Below, one piece after another: positions 15,824-23,304 of a stretch of DNA of 64,000 nucleotides (positions are counted from its first letter, which is position 1; every line of letters starts with the position of its first letter). The position numbers and the translations under genes are program-made. Source of the DNA: Chryseotalea sanaruensis (GTDB taxonomy: Bacteria > Bacteroidota > Bacteroidia > Cytophagales > Cyclobacteriaceae); the NCBI RefSeq assembly GCF_003990915.1, contig NZ_BHXQ01000007.1, positions 186,001-250,000 on the forward strand. Direction: 5' to 3'. A model generated the notes under the pieces. That model did no database searches. It was not told where the DNA came from and worked only from the letters and a program-made list of their open reading frames with translations.

Positions 15824-17581
15824 TTAGTGTATAGAAAGTTCGAAAGGCAAGCGCGCCTGCGTACCGTTGTAATGTTGTACACGTTGTAGTTGTAGGTAAT
15901 ATGGATAGAACATACCCAATTCTTTCTGCAATGCATTTACTTTCGAATTTTCTTCCAACTGCAACATCAACTCCTGAAAGAAGGGTTGCTTCTGCGGATA
16001 GTATTTTACTTTGTAATCATCGCTCACACCAGCGGCTTCCGCTGCCAGGTTAATCGCATCATCAAATCCACCCAACACATCTACAAGTCCACGTTCTTTA
16101 GCTTGCGTACCCGTCCACACACGGCCAGATGCCACCTTCTTCAATTCCTCAACATCCATGTTTCTTCCTTCGGCTGCCTTGCTCGTAAATACTTCGTAGC
16201 CTTCTTCCGTCTTGCGCTGCCACACTGCTTTTTCATTATCAGTAAGGCCACGGCTAATGGTAATCATTTCACCAAACTCACCTGTCTTCACTTGTTCAGT
16301 AGTAATGCCCAGCTTGTTCGTCATCAAATCACTCGCATCAAACAACACACTAAAAATACCGATCGATCCTGTAATCGTATGTGGTTGTGCTACAATGGTA
16401 TCGCAACCCATGGCCATGTAATAACCACCCGATGCTGCATAATCACCCATCGAAGCGATAACAGGTTTTATCTGAGCAGCCAAAGTAATTTCACGCCACA
16501 TAATATCCGAAGCCTGAAAACTTCCACCCGGTGAATTCACACGAATCACAATCGCTTTTACTTTATCATTTTCACGCGCCTTGCGCACCTGCTCAGCAAA
16601 CTTATCGCCACCAATAATACCATCGCTGCCTTTGCCCGGCATAATTTCACCATCACCAACAATTACAGCAATTTCACTCTTAGCCGCCTTATACGTTGTG
16701 TAGCTCTTGCGGTACTTATTCAACTTTACAAATTTAATGTCTGCGTCATCAGCCAAGGCAAGTCTGTTCTTCAATTCAGCGGTCAACTGATCATCGTATA
16801 ACAACGAATCAATCAAACCATATTCAACAGCCTGCTTCGCATTGCGCACCAACATCTTGTCCGACATCTCACGCAATTTTGCCTTATCAATACCACGCGC
16901 AGTCGCTACTTGCGTTACTACATAATCGTAAATAGAATTAATTGTTTCCGTAAGCTGCAATCTGTTTTCGTTGCTCATCTTATCCAGCATAAAAGGCTCA
17001 ACAGCACTTTTAAACTCACCCACCCTGAAAACTTGTGGCTTAATCTCCAGCTTTTCGAACATGCGCTTAAAAAAGCTCACCTCAATCGCCAAACCATTCC
17101 ACTCCACATCACCTTGCGGATTCATGTATACTTTATCAGCAGCCGAAGCCAAATAATACGCAGCTTCCGACATCATATCGCCATAGGCCACCACCCATTT
17201 ACCACTGCTTTTAAAATCAATCAACGACATACGAATTTCCTCCAGCGTGGCAAAGCCCGTCATCGGGTAGCTCACCGTTAGGTAAATGCCTTTAATCTTA
17301 GTATCGTCTTTAGCCTTACGCAGGGCCTCTTTCAATTCAATTAAACCTACCGAGGCCACTTCACCACCCAATACAGGTAAGCCCTCAAACGGATTGTCCA
17401 CTTGTTGCTCAGTAATTTGCGCATCCAGGTTCAGGTGCAACACCGAATTTTCAGCTATAACAGTCTCTTGCTCAGAAGATAGGGCGCCAATAAAGCCTAT
17501 CATCAAAAAGAAGGAAAGAAACATAAATACAAAAAGAGCGAGCAGTGTCGCGAAAAAACTCTTCCAAAAACCCATATTCAC
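15824..17581 (-). CDS. sppA: Signal peptide peptidase SppA, 67K type
   Basis: 585 residues with one N-terminal membrane helix (FFATLLALFVFMFLSFFLMIG) and two ClpP/crotonase-like halves. The catalytic lysine is in the first half (VGEFKSAVEPF, about residue 197) and the nucleophile serine in the second (DYAASGGYYMA, about residue 390), as in E. coli SppA. It degrades cleaved signal peptides in the inner membrane. Divergent from folK with a short gap; bioB follows closely downstream. Confidence 0.95.
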   Translation of the reverse strand: MNMGFWKSFFATLLALFVFMFLSFFLMIGFIGALSSEQETVIAENSVLHLNLDAQITEQQVDNPFEGLPVLGGEVASVGLIELKEALRKAKDDTKIKGIYLTVSYPMTGFATLEEIRMSLIDFKSSGKWVVAYGDMMSEAAYYLASAADKVYMNPQGDVEWNGLAIEVSFFKRMFEKLEIKPQVFRVGEFKSAVEPFMLDKMSNENRLQLTETINSIYDYVVTQVATARGIDKAKLREMSDKMLVRNAKQAVEYGLIDSLLYDDQLTAELKNRLALADDADIKFVKLNKYRKSYTTYKAAKSEIAVIVGDGEIMPGKGSDGIIGGDKFAEQVRKARENDKVKAIVIRVNSPGGSFQASDIMWREITLAAQIKPVIASMGDYAASGGYYMAMGCDTIVAQPHTITGSIGIFSVLFDASDLMTNKLGITTEQVKTGEFGEMITISRGLTDNEKAVWQRKTEEGYEVFTSKAAEGRNMDVEELKKVASGRVWTGTQAKERGLVDVLGGFDDAINLAAEAAGVSDDYKVKYYPQKQPFFQELMLQLEENSKVNALQKELGMFYPYYLQLQRVQHYNGTQARLPFELSIH

Positions 17582-17653
17582 TATTAATTAAGTTCCAAAA
17601 ATAAGGAATGCCCTTATGTTATTAAAAAGTATGTTTGCAGCGTCTATAATTAC

Positions 17654-18139
17654 ATGATAGAAGGAGTTTTTTTATTGACAGGCAGTAATTTAGGCCAACT
17701 CGAGGCCAATCTTGCCACAGCCGCCAAGCATATAGCGCGCGAATGTGGCGTTATTCTGCAACGCTCCTCCCTTTACCAAACAGCAGCCTGGGGCAAACAA
17801 CAACAGCCCGACTTTTTAAATCAGGTGCTACACATTAAAACAAGCCTTACCCCCGAAAGTTTGTTAAGCAAGTCATTGGCCATAGAGCAGGCCATGGGAC
17901 GCATCCGCACCGAAAAGTGGGGACAACGCCTCATCGATATCGACATCCTGTATTTTAACGAAGTCGTTATCAGTGAAAGTAATCTACAACTCCCCCACCC
18001 TGGTATAGCCGCGAGGCGTTTCGTGTTAGAGCCATTAACCGAAATAGCACCAGACTTTAATCATCCTGTTTTACTAAAAAGTAATAAAGCATTATTAGCA
18101 AGCTGCACCGATCCATTGGTAGTGAAGCGACTGATTTGA
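17654..18139 (+). CDS. folK: 2-amino-4-hydroxy-6-hydroxymethyldihydropteridine pyrophosphokinase
   Basis: 161 residues, the standard HPPK length. Conserved family pieces are GSNLGQ at the start, SSLYQTAAWG, DFLNQVL, the EQAMGRIRTEKWGQRLIDIDILYF stretch with the metal-binding DID, and LPHPGIAARRFVLEPL. It transfers pyrophosphate from ATP to the pterin in folate synthesis. Only 72 bases from the divergent sppA. It ends just before a long repeat-rich gap. Confidence 0.95.
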   Translation: MIEGVFLLTGSNLGQLEANLATAAKHIARECGVILQRSSLYQTAAWGKQQQPDFLNQVLHIKTSLTPESLLSKSLAIEQAMGRIRTEKWGQRLIDIDILYFNEVVISESNLQLPHPGIAARRFVLEPLTEIAPDFNHPVLLKSNKALLASCTDPLVVKRLI

Positions 18140-18186
18140 TTGCCGTAAAATTTTACAAAACACTTTTTTTTAAAATAGAATTATTA

Positions 18187-18295
18187 GGGCAGCCCCTCGT
18201 GCCTCGGGCCGGGCTAATCCGCTGCAATCTTTTTGCCCCGCGCTATTGCCACGCAGCAAAAAGGATTTCCGCTGCTATCCCTGCTGCAGCATTAG
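18187..18295. repeat. GC-rich dispersed repeat with nested inverted repeats
   Basis: Much richer in G and C than its surroundings. It contains GCAATCTTTTTGCC...GCAGCAAAAAGGATTTCCGCTGC, where AATC(C)TTTTTGC pairs with GCAAAAAGGATT, and ATCCGCTGC/GCTGCTATCC. From memory, sequences of the form GGGCTATCCGCT...CTTTTTGCC...GGCAAAAAGGATTTCCGCTGCTATCCCT are scattered through many Bacteroidetes genomes. Only one copy was seen here. Confidence 0.6.
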
Positions 18296-18339
18296 TGTAA
18301 ATAGTAAAATTGAGTAGGCAGTACGTTAGCAAAACCTTC

Positions 18340-18445
18340 GCTGTTCCAGATGTTCCGAAGGGCATCTGGAACTTTAAATGTGCCGGATTTAAATCCGGCA
18401 TTATTCGTAGTTCGAGATGCGCTGCGCTAACATCTCGAACAGCAG
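18340..18445. repeat. Three-hairpin repeat, copy 2
   Basis: Full-length copy, almost base for base the same as 11635-11739: GTTCCAGATG/CATCTGGAAC, the perfect palindrome CCGGATTTAAATCCGG, and GTTCGAGATG/CATCTCGAAC, ending GAACAGCAG. Confidence 0.8.
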
Positions 18446-18581
18446 GAACCGCTTTTCAAACAAGGCATTGCTTCAAGAAATTTATCACTCGTTTCGTCAC
18501 AACAACTTTCAACTGGTGGGTTGGTGTTGAAATATTCAAATAATAAATAAAGTAATCTGCTAGTTCGTGTCTTTACCTAAA

Positions 18582-18627
18582 ATCCGTCTGATCGCTGTTT
18601 GCTGTGTAATAAAGCGGTCTGACGGAT
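18582..18627. repeat. GGTCTGAC stem-loop repeat, free-standing copy
   Basis: Arms ATCCGTCTGATCGCT (18582-18596) and AGCGGTCTGACGGAT (18613-18627) pair over 15 bases with two mismatches around a 16-base loop. A second copy with compensating arm sequence is inserted inside a three-hairpin repeat at 20351-20459. Confidence 0.6.
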
Positions 18628-18709
18628 GGTTCAGTTGGTTGAATTTTTGTTATCTGAAAGTTAGTGGCATCAAAACGGGCTAACAGATAAATAAATGTTA
18701 ACTGCAAAA

Positions 18710-18777
18710 GTTCTCTTAATCCGGATTAAAAATCCTTTGATAAGGCTTCCGAATTACAAATTTGGAAGAGCCGAAAT
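18710..18777. repeat. AATCCGGATT / TTCCGAATT repeat, copy 1
   Basis: Starts GTTCTCTTAATCCGGATT (palindromic AATCCGGATT), then AAAATCCTTTGATAAGGCTTCCGAATTACAAATTTGGAAGAGC, in which TTCCGAATT pairs with AATTTGGAA. Related copies are at 19003-19067 (near identical) and 23165-23214 (degenerate). Confidence 0.7.
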
Positions 18778-18895
18778 TGGAAAGAGCTATAGTTGTTCGT
18801 TTCATCGAATTTGAATTTCCTATGCTTCATTACAGCATGCTCAGGCAAGGCATTATGCTATCTTCGGTCTGGTAGGGAATGTGTGGATAGCATAC

Positions 18896-18960
18896 AGCCT
18901 TGAATGAGTCATGCGAGGCCCAGCGGCCTTAGAGCAAAAACTCGCTTATCGCTACTTGCT
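18896..18960. repeat. CAGCCTTGAATGA repeat, copy 1
   Basis: Shares CAGCCTTGAATGA, AGGCCCAGCGGCCT, AGAGC(A/G)AAAACTCGCTTAT and TAATAAT with 20576-20650. It includes the hairpins AGGCC/GGCCT and, in the second copy, AGCGA/TCGCT. Lies 190 bases upstream of the sigma factor gene; the other copy lies just upstream of the hydrolase gene at 20712. Confidence 0.65.
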
Positions 18961-19002
18961 CTAATAATCTAAAAATAATAATGTATTTTTATTTATGAGT
19001 TA

Positions 19003-19067
19003 GTTCTCTTAATCCGGATTAAAATCCTTTGATAGGGCTTCCGAATTACAAATTCGGAAGAGCTGAT
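19003..19067. repeat. AATCCGGATT / TTCCGAATT repeat, copy 2
   Basis: GTTCTCTTAATCCGGATTAA then AATCCTTTGATAGGGCTTCCGAATTACAAATTCGGAAGAGCTGATT. The stem TTCCGAATT/AATTCGGAA is perfect here. It ends about 80 bases before the preferred start of the sigma factor gene and so sits in or next to its promoter. Confidence 0.7.
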
Positions 19068-19149
19068 TGTAAAATAAATTTGCTGAAGTGTGACTTTTAC
19101 AGTCAATCGTACACTAATAAGGCATAGAAACATAAATAGCAGACAATTA

Positions 19150-19641
19150 GTGGACAAAAAAGAAAGTTTTATTGAGGCGTTAAAGGTAAATGAAGGCTTT
19201 GTTTACAAAATTGCATCAGTCTATACTGATAATAAGGAAGACAAACACGATTTAATTCAGGAAATTCTATACCAACTGTGGAAATCCTTTGACACATTCA
19301 ATCAACAATCAAGTTTAAGTACTTGGATGTACCGAGTGGCTTTAAATGTTTCTATTTATCAACTAAAGCAATCTAAGAAAAGAGTTTCTACTGTCCCTAT
19401 TAATGAAGAAATGTATAATACTTACAAAGAAGACAATACTAACAATGAGGAAAAGTGGAATATTTTTAAACAGCACATTGAAAATCTAAATTTGCTTGAC
19501 AAAGGAATTGTAATGCTTTATTGTGAAGACAAAAGCTACGATGAAATTGCGGAAATTATCGGGATTTCAAAAAGCAATGTTGGAACGAAGCTCCTTAGAA
19601 TAAAAGAAAAATTAAAATTACAAATCAATAAATCTTTATAA
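19150..19641 (+). CDS. ECF-type RNA polymerase sigma factor
   Basis: 163 residues from the GTG at 19150; the frame is open back to a GTG at 19090, but no ATG exists in this region. The later start gives the normal ECF beginning (DKKESFIEALKVNEGFVYKIA). Region 2 shows the DLIQEILYQLWKSFDTF helix with STWMYRVALN, and region 4 the helix-turn-helix SYDEIAEIIGISKSNVGTKLLRIKEKL. It redirects RNA polymerase to its own regulon. The next gene starts two bases after its stop and encodes a membrane protein that probably acts as partner or anti-sigma. A TAAATTTG box lies at 19075-19082. Confidence 0.88.
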   Translation: MDKKESFIEALKVNEGFVYKIASVYTDNKEDKHDLIQEILYQLWKSFDTFNQQSSLSTWMYRVALNVSIYQLKQSKKRVSTVPINEEMYNTYKEDNTNNEEKWNIFKQHIENLNLLDKGIVMLYCEDKSYDEIAEIIGISKSNVGTKLLRIKEKLKLQINKSL

Positions 19642-19643
19642 CA

Positions 19644-20237
19644 ATGGAATTAGATGATTTAAAAAATACATGGGATAATGCTGGAAATAAAAAACAGCAA
19701 CAAAATTCAACTTCCAAACTAATTGACCAAATGACACAAACAAAATACGTTTCTAAATTAAATAGAATTGCTTACCCAGAAATGATTGGAAGCGTAATAT
19801 GCATACTCACTGCAATGTTCATTGGTTTTGCCTTTTACAAGTTAGATACCATTCTTTTTCAGACTGTTGGCATAATATGCATCCTATTATTACTGTCAAT
19901 CTCCGTAATAAGTTTTTTAAGTCTTAGACAATTAAAATCATCAAACGATTTTAGTAAACCATATGCAGATACACTAAGAATGTTTGCGACCCAGAAGTTA
20001 GCCTTTTCTAAACTACAAAAAATCAATATCAACTTAAGTTATTTGCTATTGATCGTAGTCATTATTCTACTTCCTAGATTATTTAGTGGTCAGGATATTA
20101 CAGATAGTAAATATTTTTGGATGTTTTCCTTCAGCTTTGGTTACATTTTCCTATTCTATTTCTCCAAAAAAGTAACGAAATACTACCAAAACAAATTGAG
20201 ACAATCAGAAGAACTATTGAATGAATTACGACAATAG
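19644..20237 (+). CDS. Membrane protein coupled to the sigma factor (putative anti-sigma)
   Basis: 197 residues. It starts MELDDLKNTWDNAGN, a beginning seen in many Bacteroidetes proteins encoded right after ECF sigma factors. Four membrane helices follow, as two hairpins: about residues 46-65 and 72-93, then 130-146 and 159-177. A basic, coiled C-terminus closes the protein. Two bases separate it from the sigma gene. The cytoplasmic N-terminus could hold the sigma factor, but no zinc or RskA-type motif is visible, so the anti-sigma role is inferred from position. Confidence 0.65.
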   Translation: MELDDLKNTWDNAGNKKQQQNSTSKLIDQMTQTKYVSKLNRIAYPEMIGSVICILTAMFIGFAFYKLDTILFQTVGIICILLLLSISVISFLSLRQLKSSNDFSKPYADTLRMFATQKLAFSKLQKININLSYLLLIVVIILLPRLFSGQDITDSKYFWMFSFSFGYIFLFYFSKKVTKYYQNKLRQSEELLNELRQ

Positions 20238-20261
20238 CCAAAAGTAATATGCAGGTGTTGA

Positions 20262-20474
20262 TGTTCCGGATGTTCCATTGAACATCTGGAACTTTTAAAT
20301 AACCGGATTTAAATCCGGTATTATTAGTAGTTCGAGATGCGCTGCGCTAAACTGTACAATAGCATATAACAACCGGTCTGACCGCTGTATACAATAACAA
20401 GAAGCGGTCTGACCGGTCGCTGTTGTTGAACCAAAATCAATTTTTAAAATCGCTGGAAACATCTCGAACAGCAG
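20262..20474. repeat. Three-hairpin repeat, copy 3, split by an insertion
   Basis: The left part, 20262-20350, ends ...GAGATGCGCTGCGCTAA; the right part, CATCTCGAACAGCAG, resumes at 20460. In copy 2 these two pieces are directly joined. The first hairpin is slightly diverged (GTTCCGGATGTTCCATTGAACATCTGGAAC). Confidence 0.8.
20351..20459. mobile_element. 109-base insert carrying the GGTCTGAC stem-loop
   Basis: Sequence present only in copy 3 of the three-hairpin repeat. It contains ACCGGTCTGACCGC (20372-20385) and GCGGTCTGACCGGT (20404-20417), which pair over 14 bases with one mismatch around an 18-base loop. A relative stands free at 18582-18627, and the flanks after the stem (GTTG(G)TTGAA) also match. 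Too short to encode anything; either a non-autonomous element or a recombination product. Confidence 0.5.
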
Positions 20475-20575
20475 AAATATTTCTTTAAATTTCTTTAAAC
20501 AGGGAATAACACTAACAGGAGAGAAGGCTTCAATTTTCAAATCTTCAAATTATCTAATCCTCAAATAACCACAGA

Positions 20576-20650
20576 TACAGCCTTGAATGACTATGCTAGG
20601 CCCAGCGGCCTGAGAGCGAAAACTCGCTTATTGCTATTCACCCTAATAAT
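20576..20650. repeat. CAGCCTTGAATGA repeat, copy 2
   Basis: ATACAGCCTTGAATGACTATGC then AGGCCCAGCGGCCTGAGAGCGAAAACTCGCTTATTGCTA, matching 18896-18960. The hairpin AGCGAAAACTCGCT is perfect here. Its end lies about 60 bases from the ATG of the hydrolase gene. Confidence 0.65.
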
Positions 20651-20711
20651 TTTAGAGAAATGATGTGTATTTTGTATTTTTAATTGAATAGATTAACTAT
20701 CAATATATAGT

Positions 20712-22112
20712 ATGAAACCAATCTCAATTTTATTCCTTGTATTGTTAACCTCCATTACAACAATAGCTCAAGACATTTCAGGGCAATGGAATGGCATATT
20801 AAAAGTGCAAGGCACACAACTAAGAGTTGTCTTTAATGTAACGCAAACCGAAAATGGCATAAGCACTACATTAGATAGTCCTGACCAGGGTGCCAAAGGA
20901 ATTGCTACAACATCTTCAAGTTTTGAAAACTCAGTCTTCAAAGTCACAGTTTCAAATTTAACAGTTGAATACGAAGGAACATTAGGTAGCGACAACATCA
21001 TTATTGGTAATTTTAAACAAGCCGGTCAATCCTTCCCCATGAATTTATCCAAGGAGATAGTTGAAAAAGAAAAAATTGCAAGGCCACAAGAACCAACAAC
21101 ACCCTATCCATATTACGCTGAAGAAGTAACTTTTGAAAATAAAAAGGCAGGAATTAATCTGGCTGGAACACTTACTCTACCCAAAAAAGAAGGTGTATTT
21201 CCTGTTGTGATCTTAATCAGTGGCAGTGGCCCACAAAACAGAGATGAAGAATTAATGGGGCACAAACCATTTCTAGTGCTGTCAGACTATTTAACAAAAA
21301 ATGGAATTGCCGTATTACGGTATGACGATCGTGGTACTGCATTATCAAAAGGAGATTTCAAAACGGCAACAAGTGCTGATTTTGCTACTGATGTTGAAGC
21401 AGGAATTGCTTACTTAAAAACAAGAAAAGAAATTTCTAAAAAGAAAATTGGTTTAATAGGACACAGCGAAGGTGGCTTAATTGCTCCAATGGTTGCCAGT
21501 CAATCCAAAGATGTATCATTTATTGTCTTATTGGCAGGCCCGGGTATTCAAGGCGACTCAATACTCTTATTACAACAAAAGTTAATTGGGAAGACAGCAG
21601 GAATGAGTGATGAGGTTTTACAAAAAAATGAATTAACAAATAGAAAAATATTTGACATCGTTAACGCATCAAACAATCTTGAGCAACTAACAATTGACTT
21701 AACAAATTCCATTACACAAGCTTTAAAAGATAATCCAAATCCACAAAAGCCAGCAGGAATGAGTGATGAGGATTTTGTCAAATTACAGGTTAATCAGATT
21801 GCATCACCTTGGATGCAATATTTTATAAAGCATGATCCGGCCCCAACATTAGAGAAGGTAAAATGCCCGGTTTTAGCACTTAATGGAGAGAAGGATTTAC
21901 AAGTTCCACCAAAAGAAAATTTAGACGCCATTAGCAAGGCATTGGCAAAAGGAGGAAATAAGAAAGCAACCATTATAGCGTTACCAAACTTAAATCACTT
22001 ATTTCAAGAATGTAAGACAGGTTCACCTTACGAGTACGCGTCCATTGAACAGACATTTTCACCAATAGCTTTAACAGAAATATTGAAATGGATACAAACG
22101 CAGACTAAATAA
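20712..22112 (+). CDS. Secreted alpha/beta hydrolase
   Basis: 466 residues. A signal peptide (MKPISILFLVLLTSITTIAQ) is followed by an N-terminal beta domain of about 110 residues (DISGQWNGIL...), as in many Bacteroidetes hydrolases. The hydrolase domain starts at about 140 with the oxyanion segment ISGSGPQNRDEE. The nucleophile elbow is GHSEGG (about residue 250). The acid is likely in NGEKDLQVP and the histidine in LPNLNHLFQE. It is a serine esterase or peptidase of the periplasm; substrate unknown. Monocistronic, flanked by repeats on both sides. Confidence 0.85.
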   Translation: MKPISILFLVLLTSITTIAQDISGQWNGILKVQGTQLRVVFNVTQTENGISTTLDSPDQGAKGIATTSSSFENSVFKVTVSNLTVEYEGTLGSDNIIIGNFKQAGQSFPMNLSKEIVEKEKIARPQEPTTPYPYYAEEVTFENKKAGINLAGTLTLPKKEGVFPVVILISGSGPQNRDEELMGHKPFLVLSDYLTKNGIAVLRYDDRGTALSKGDFKTATSADFATDVEAGIAYLKTRKEISKKKIGLIGHSEGGLIAPMVASQSKDVSFIVLLAGPGIQGDSILLLQQKLIGKTAGMSDEVLQKNELTNRKIFDIVNASNNLEQLTIDLTNSITQALKDNPNPQKPAGMSDEDFVKLQVNQIASPWMQYFIKHDPAPTLEKVKCPVLALNGEKDLQVPPKENLDAISKALAKGGNKKATIIALPNLNHLFQECKTGSPYEYASIEQTFSPIALTEILKWIQTQTK

Positions 22113-22132
22113 AATATTTTGAAACACTTCAT

Positions 22133-22195
22133 GGCCGGATAAATATCCGGCTTTATTTTTAGTTCGAGATGCGCTGCGCTAACATCCCGAACAGC
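22133..22195. repeat. Three-hairpin repeat, shortened copy 4
   Basis: Has only the second and third hairpins: GCCGGATAAATATCCGGC and GTTCGAGATGCGCTGCGCTAACATCCCGAAC. It lies 20 bases after the hydrolase stop. The first hairpin is absent, which shows the element can exist in parts. Confidence 0.7.
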
Positions 22196-22254
22196 GATGA
22201 AAGCGACACATTTCACAAATACACAAATGTTATCTTCATTATAAAATAATCACA

Positions 22255-23034
22255 ATGAAAAAATCACTCCAATACTTAACACTCTTTATAATATTTACAA
22301 TTTACAGTTGTTCCCAACAATCCGAAAACCGTTCCTTGGAAATGGCTTACTTGGAAGCAGCCCCCTCAACCGCTGACCAGGAAATAGAAGAAATTGTTGA
22401 ACGAAAATTAATTAAGGAAGGGCAACTAGAATTTGAATCCACTGATTTTAGCCTAACCAGAAAGACAATTTTTGAGGCCATAAATAAGTACAAAGGATAT
22501 GTTTCCTCTGACCAGGAATTCAATTCACCCGGCCGAAAAAGCAATACTATAATTATTCGTGTACCTGCCGATAATTTTGATAAACTGTTACAAGATGCTA
22601 CGAAGGGAGTTGAAAGGTTTGATAACAAGCAAATCACAGTCAAAGACGTTACTGAAGAATTTCTCGACATGCAGGCGAGACTCAAAACAAAAAAAGAGCT
22701 TGAGAATCGATACTTAGAAATTTTAAAGCAAGCCAAAAACGTAAAAGAAATTCTGGAAATTGAAAAGGAAATTGGGCAATTAAGAGCAGAAATAGAATCA
22801 GTTGAAGGGCGATTAAAGTACTTACTGAACAGAGTTTCGTTCTCAACATTAACAATAACCTTTTACGAAAGTATTTCAACGCAAACAAAATTTGGACAAG
22901 AATTCAAGAATGGCGTAAGCAACGGCTGGAACAACCTAATTTGGTTCTTTGTAATGTTAACAAATGTTTGGCCTTTTATACTGCTAGGCATTTTGTTACT
23001 CTTTGGAATTAGAACCTACAGAAGGAAGAACTAA
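22255..23034 (+). CDS. DUF4349 lipoprotein
   Basis: 259 residues with a lipobox at residue 20 (FTIYSC SQQ). The body matches the DUF4349 pattern: RKLIKEGQLEFESTD, a middle beta part with TIIIRVPADNFDKLL, then a helical coiled coil (KELENRYLEILKQAKNVKE...EKEIGQLRAEIESVEGRLKYL), a beta hairpin (VSFSTLTITFYE) and a C-terminal membrane helix (WPFILLGILLLFGI). Members are envelope proteins of unknown role. Stands alone. Confidence 0.85.
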   Translation: MKKSLQYLTLFIIFTIYSCSQQSENRSLEMAYLEAAPSTADQEIEEIVERKLIKEGQLEFESTDFSLTRKTIFEAINKYKGYVSSDQEFNSPGRKSNTIIIRVPADNFDKLLQDATKGVERFDNKQITVKDVTEEFLDMQARLKTKKELENRYLEILKQAKNVKEILEIEKEIGQLRAEIESVEGRLKYLLNRVSFSTLTITFYESISTQTKFGQEFKNGVSNGWNNLIWFFVMLTNVWPFILLGILLLFGIRTYRRKN

Positions 23035-23304
23035 GTTATTTAGTCTAACAAGGTTCATTTGTGAAGAGCACACAAGTTATTGTTGAGAGTATTTAACGTA
23101 CCGAATAAATATCCTGTTCTATTCTTATGTTTGAGATGCGCTGAGGTAACATCTTGAAAAGCAAGATTAGAAATCCTATGATAGGGCTTCCAAATTACAA
23201 ACTCGGAAGAGCTTAATTCCTAACAGTTCAAGTGAAATGCAAAATCCAAAACAACTTCTAAATACTTTTAGTATTTTAGACGTTCAACACTTAAATAGAT
23301 CAGA
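23035..23304. other. 270-base gap with decayed repeats
   Basis: Contains a decayed three-hairpin remnant (about 23100-23165: GTTTGAGATGCGCTGAGGTAACATCTTGAA) directly joined to a degenerate AATCC/TTCC repeat (23165-23214). The remainder is AT-rich sequence before the permease gene. No gene seen. Confidence 0.55.
23165..23214. repeat. AATCC / TTCCAAATT repeat, degenerate copy 3
   Basis: GATTAGAAATCCTATGATAGGGCTTCCAAATTACAAACTCGGAAGAGCTTAATT aligns with 19003-19067 but has lost the leading AATCCGGATT palindrome and pairs less well. Confidence 0.6.

Larger units (their letters stand above)
18140..19149. other. Gene-free, repeat-dense kilobase
   Basis: About 1 kb with no supported gene. It holds, in order: a GC-rich structured repeat (18187-18295), a three-hairpin repeat (18340-18445), a GGTCTGAC stem-loop (18582-18627), an AATCCGGATT/CGAATT repeat (18710-18777), a CAGCCTTGAATGA repeat (18896-18960) and a second AATCCGGATT repeat (19003-19067). 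An ORF of 77 codons at 18310-18543 is made of these repeats and is not credible as a gene. Confidence 0.7.
20238..20711. other. 474-base gene-free gap filled by repeats
   Basis: Holds an interrupted three-hairpin repeat (20262-20474), AT-rich simple text (TTTTCAAATCTTCAAATTATCTAATCCTC, about 20533-20563), a CAGCCTTGAATGA repeat (20576-20650) and then AT-rich sequence before the hydrolase gene. Confidence 0.65.

Noticed and set aside
15811..15936. Upstream extension of biotin synthase
   Set aside because: The added 41 residues overlap sppA and do not resemble BioB starts; the ATG at 15813 gives the family length.
18310..18543. 77-codon plus-strand ORF
   Set aside because: It lies across the three-hairpin repeat and has no homology-like pattern; the repeat explains the open frame.
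11635..23165. Insertion sequences in the repeat-rich stretch
   Set aside because: No transposase ORF or typical long terminal repeats; elements are about 100 bases and non-coding.
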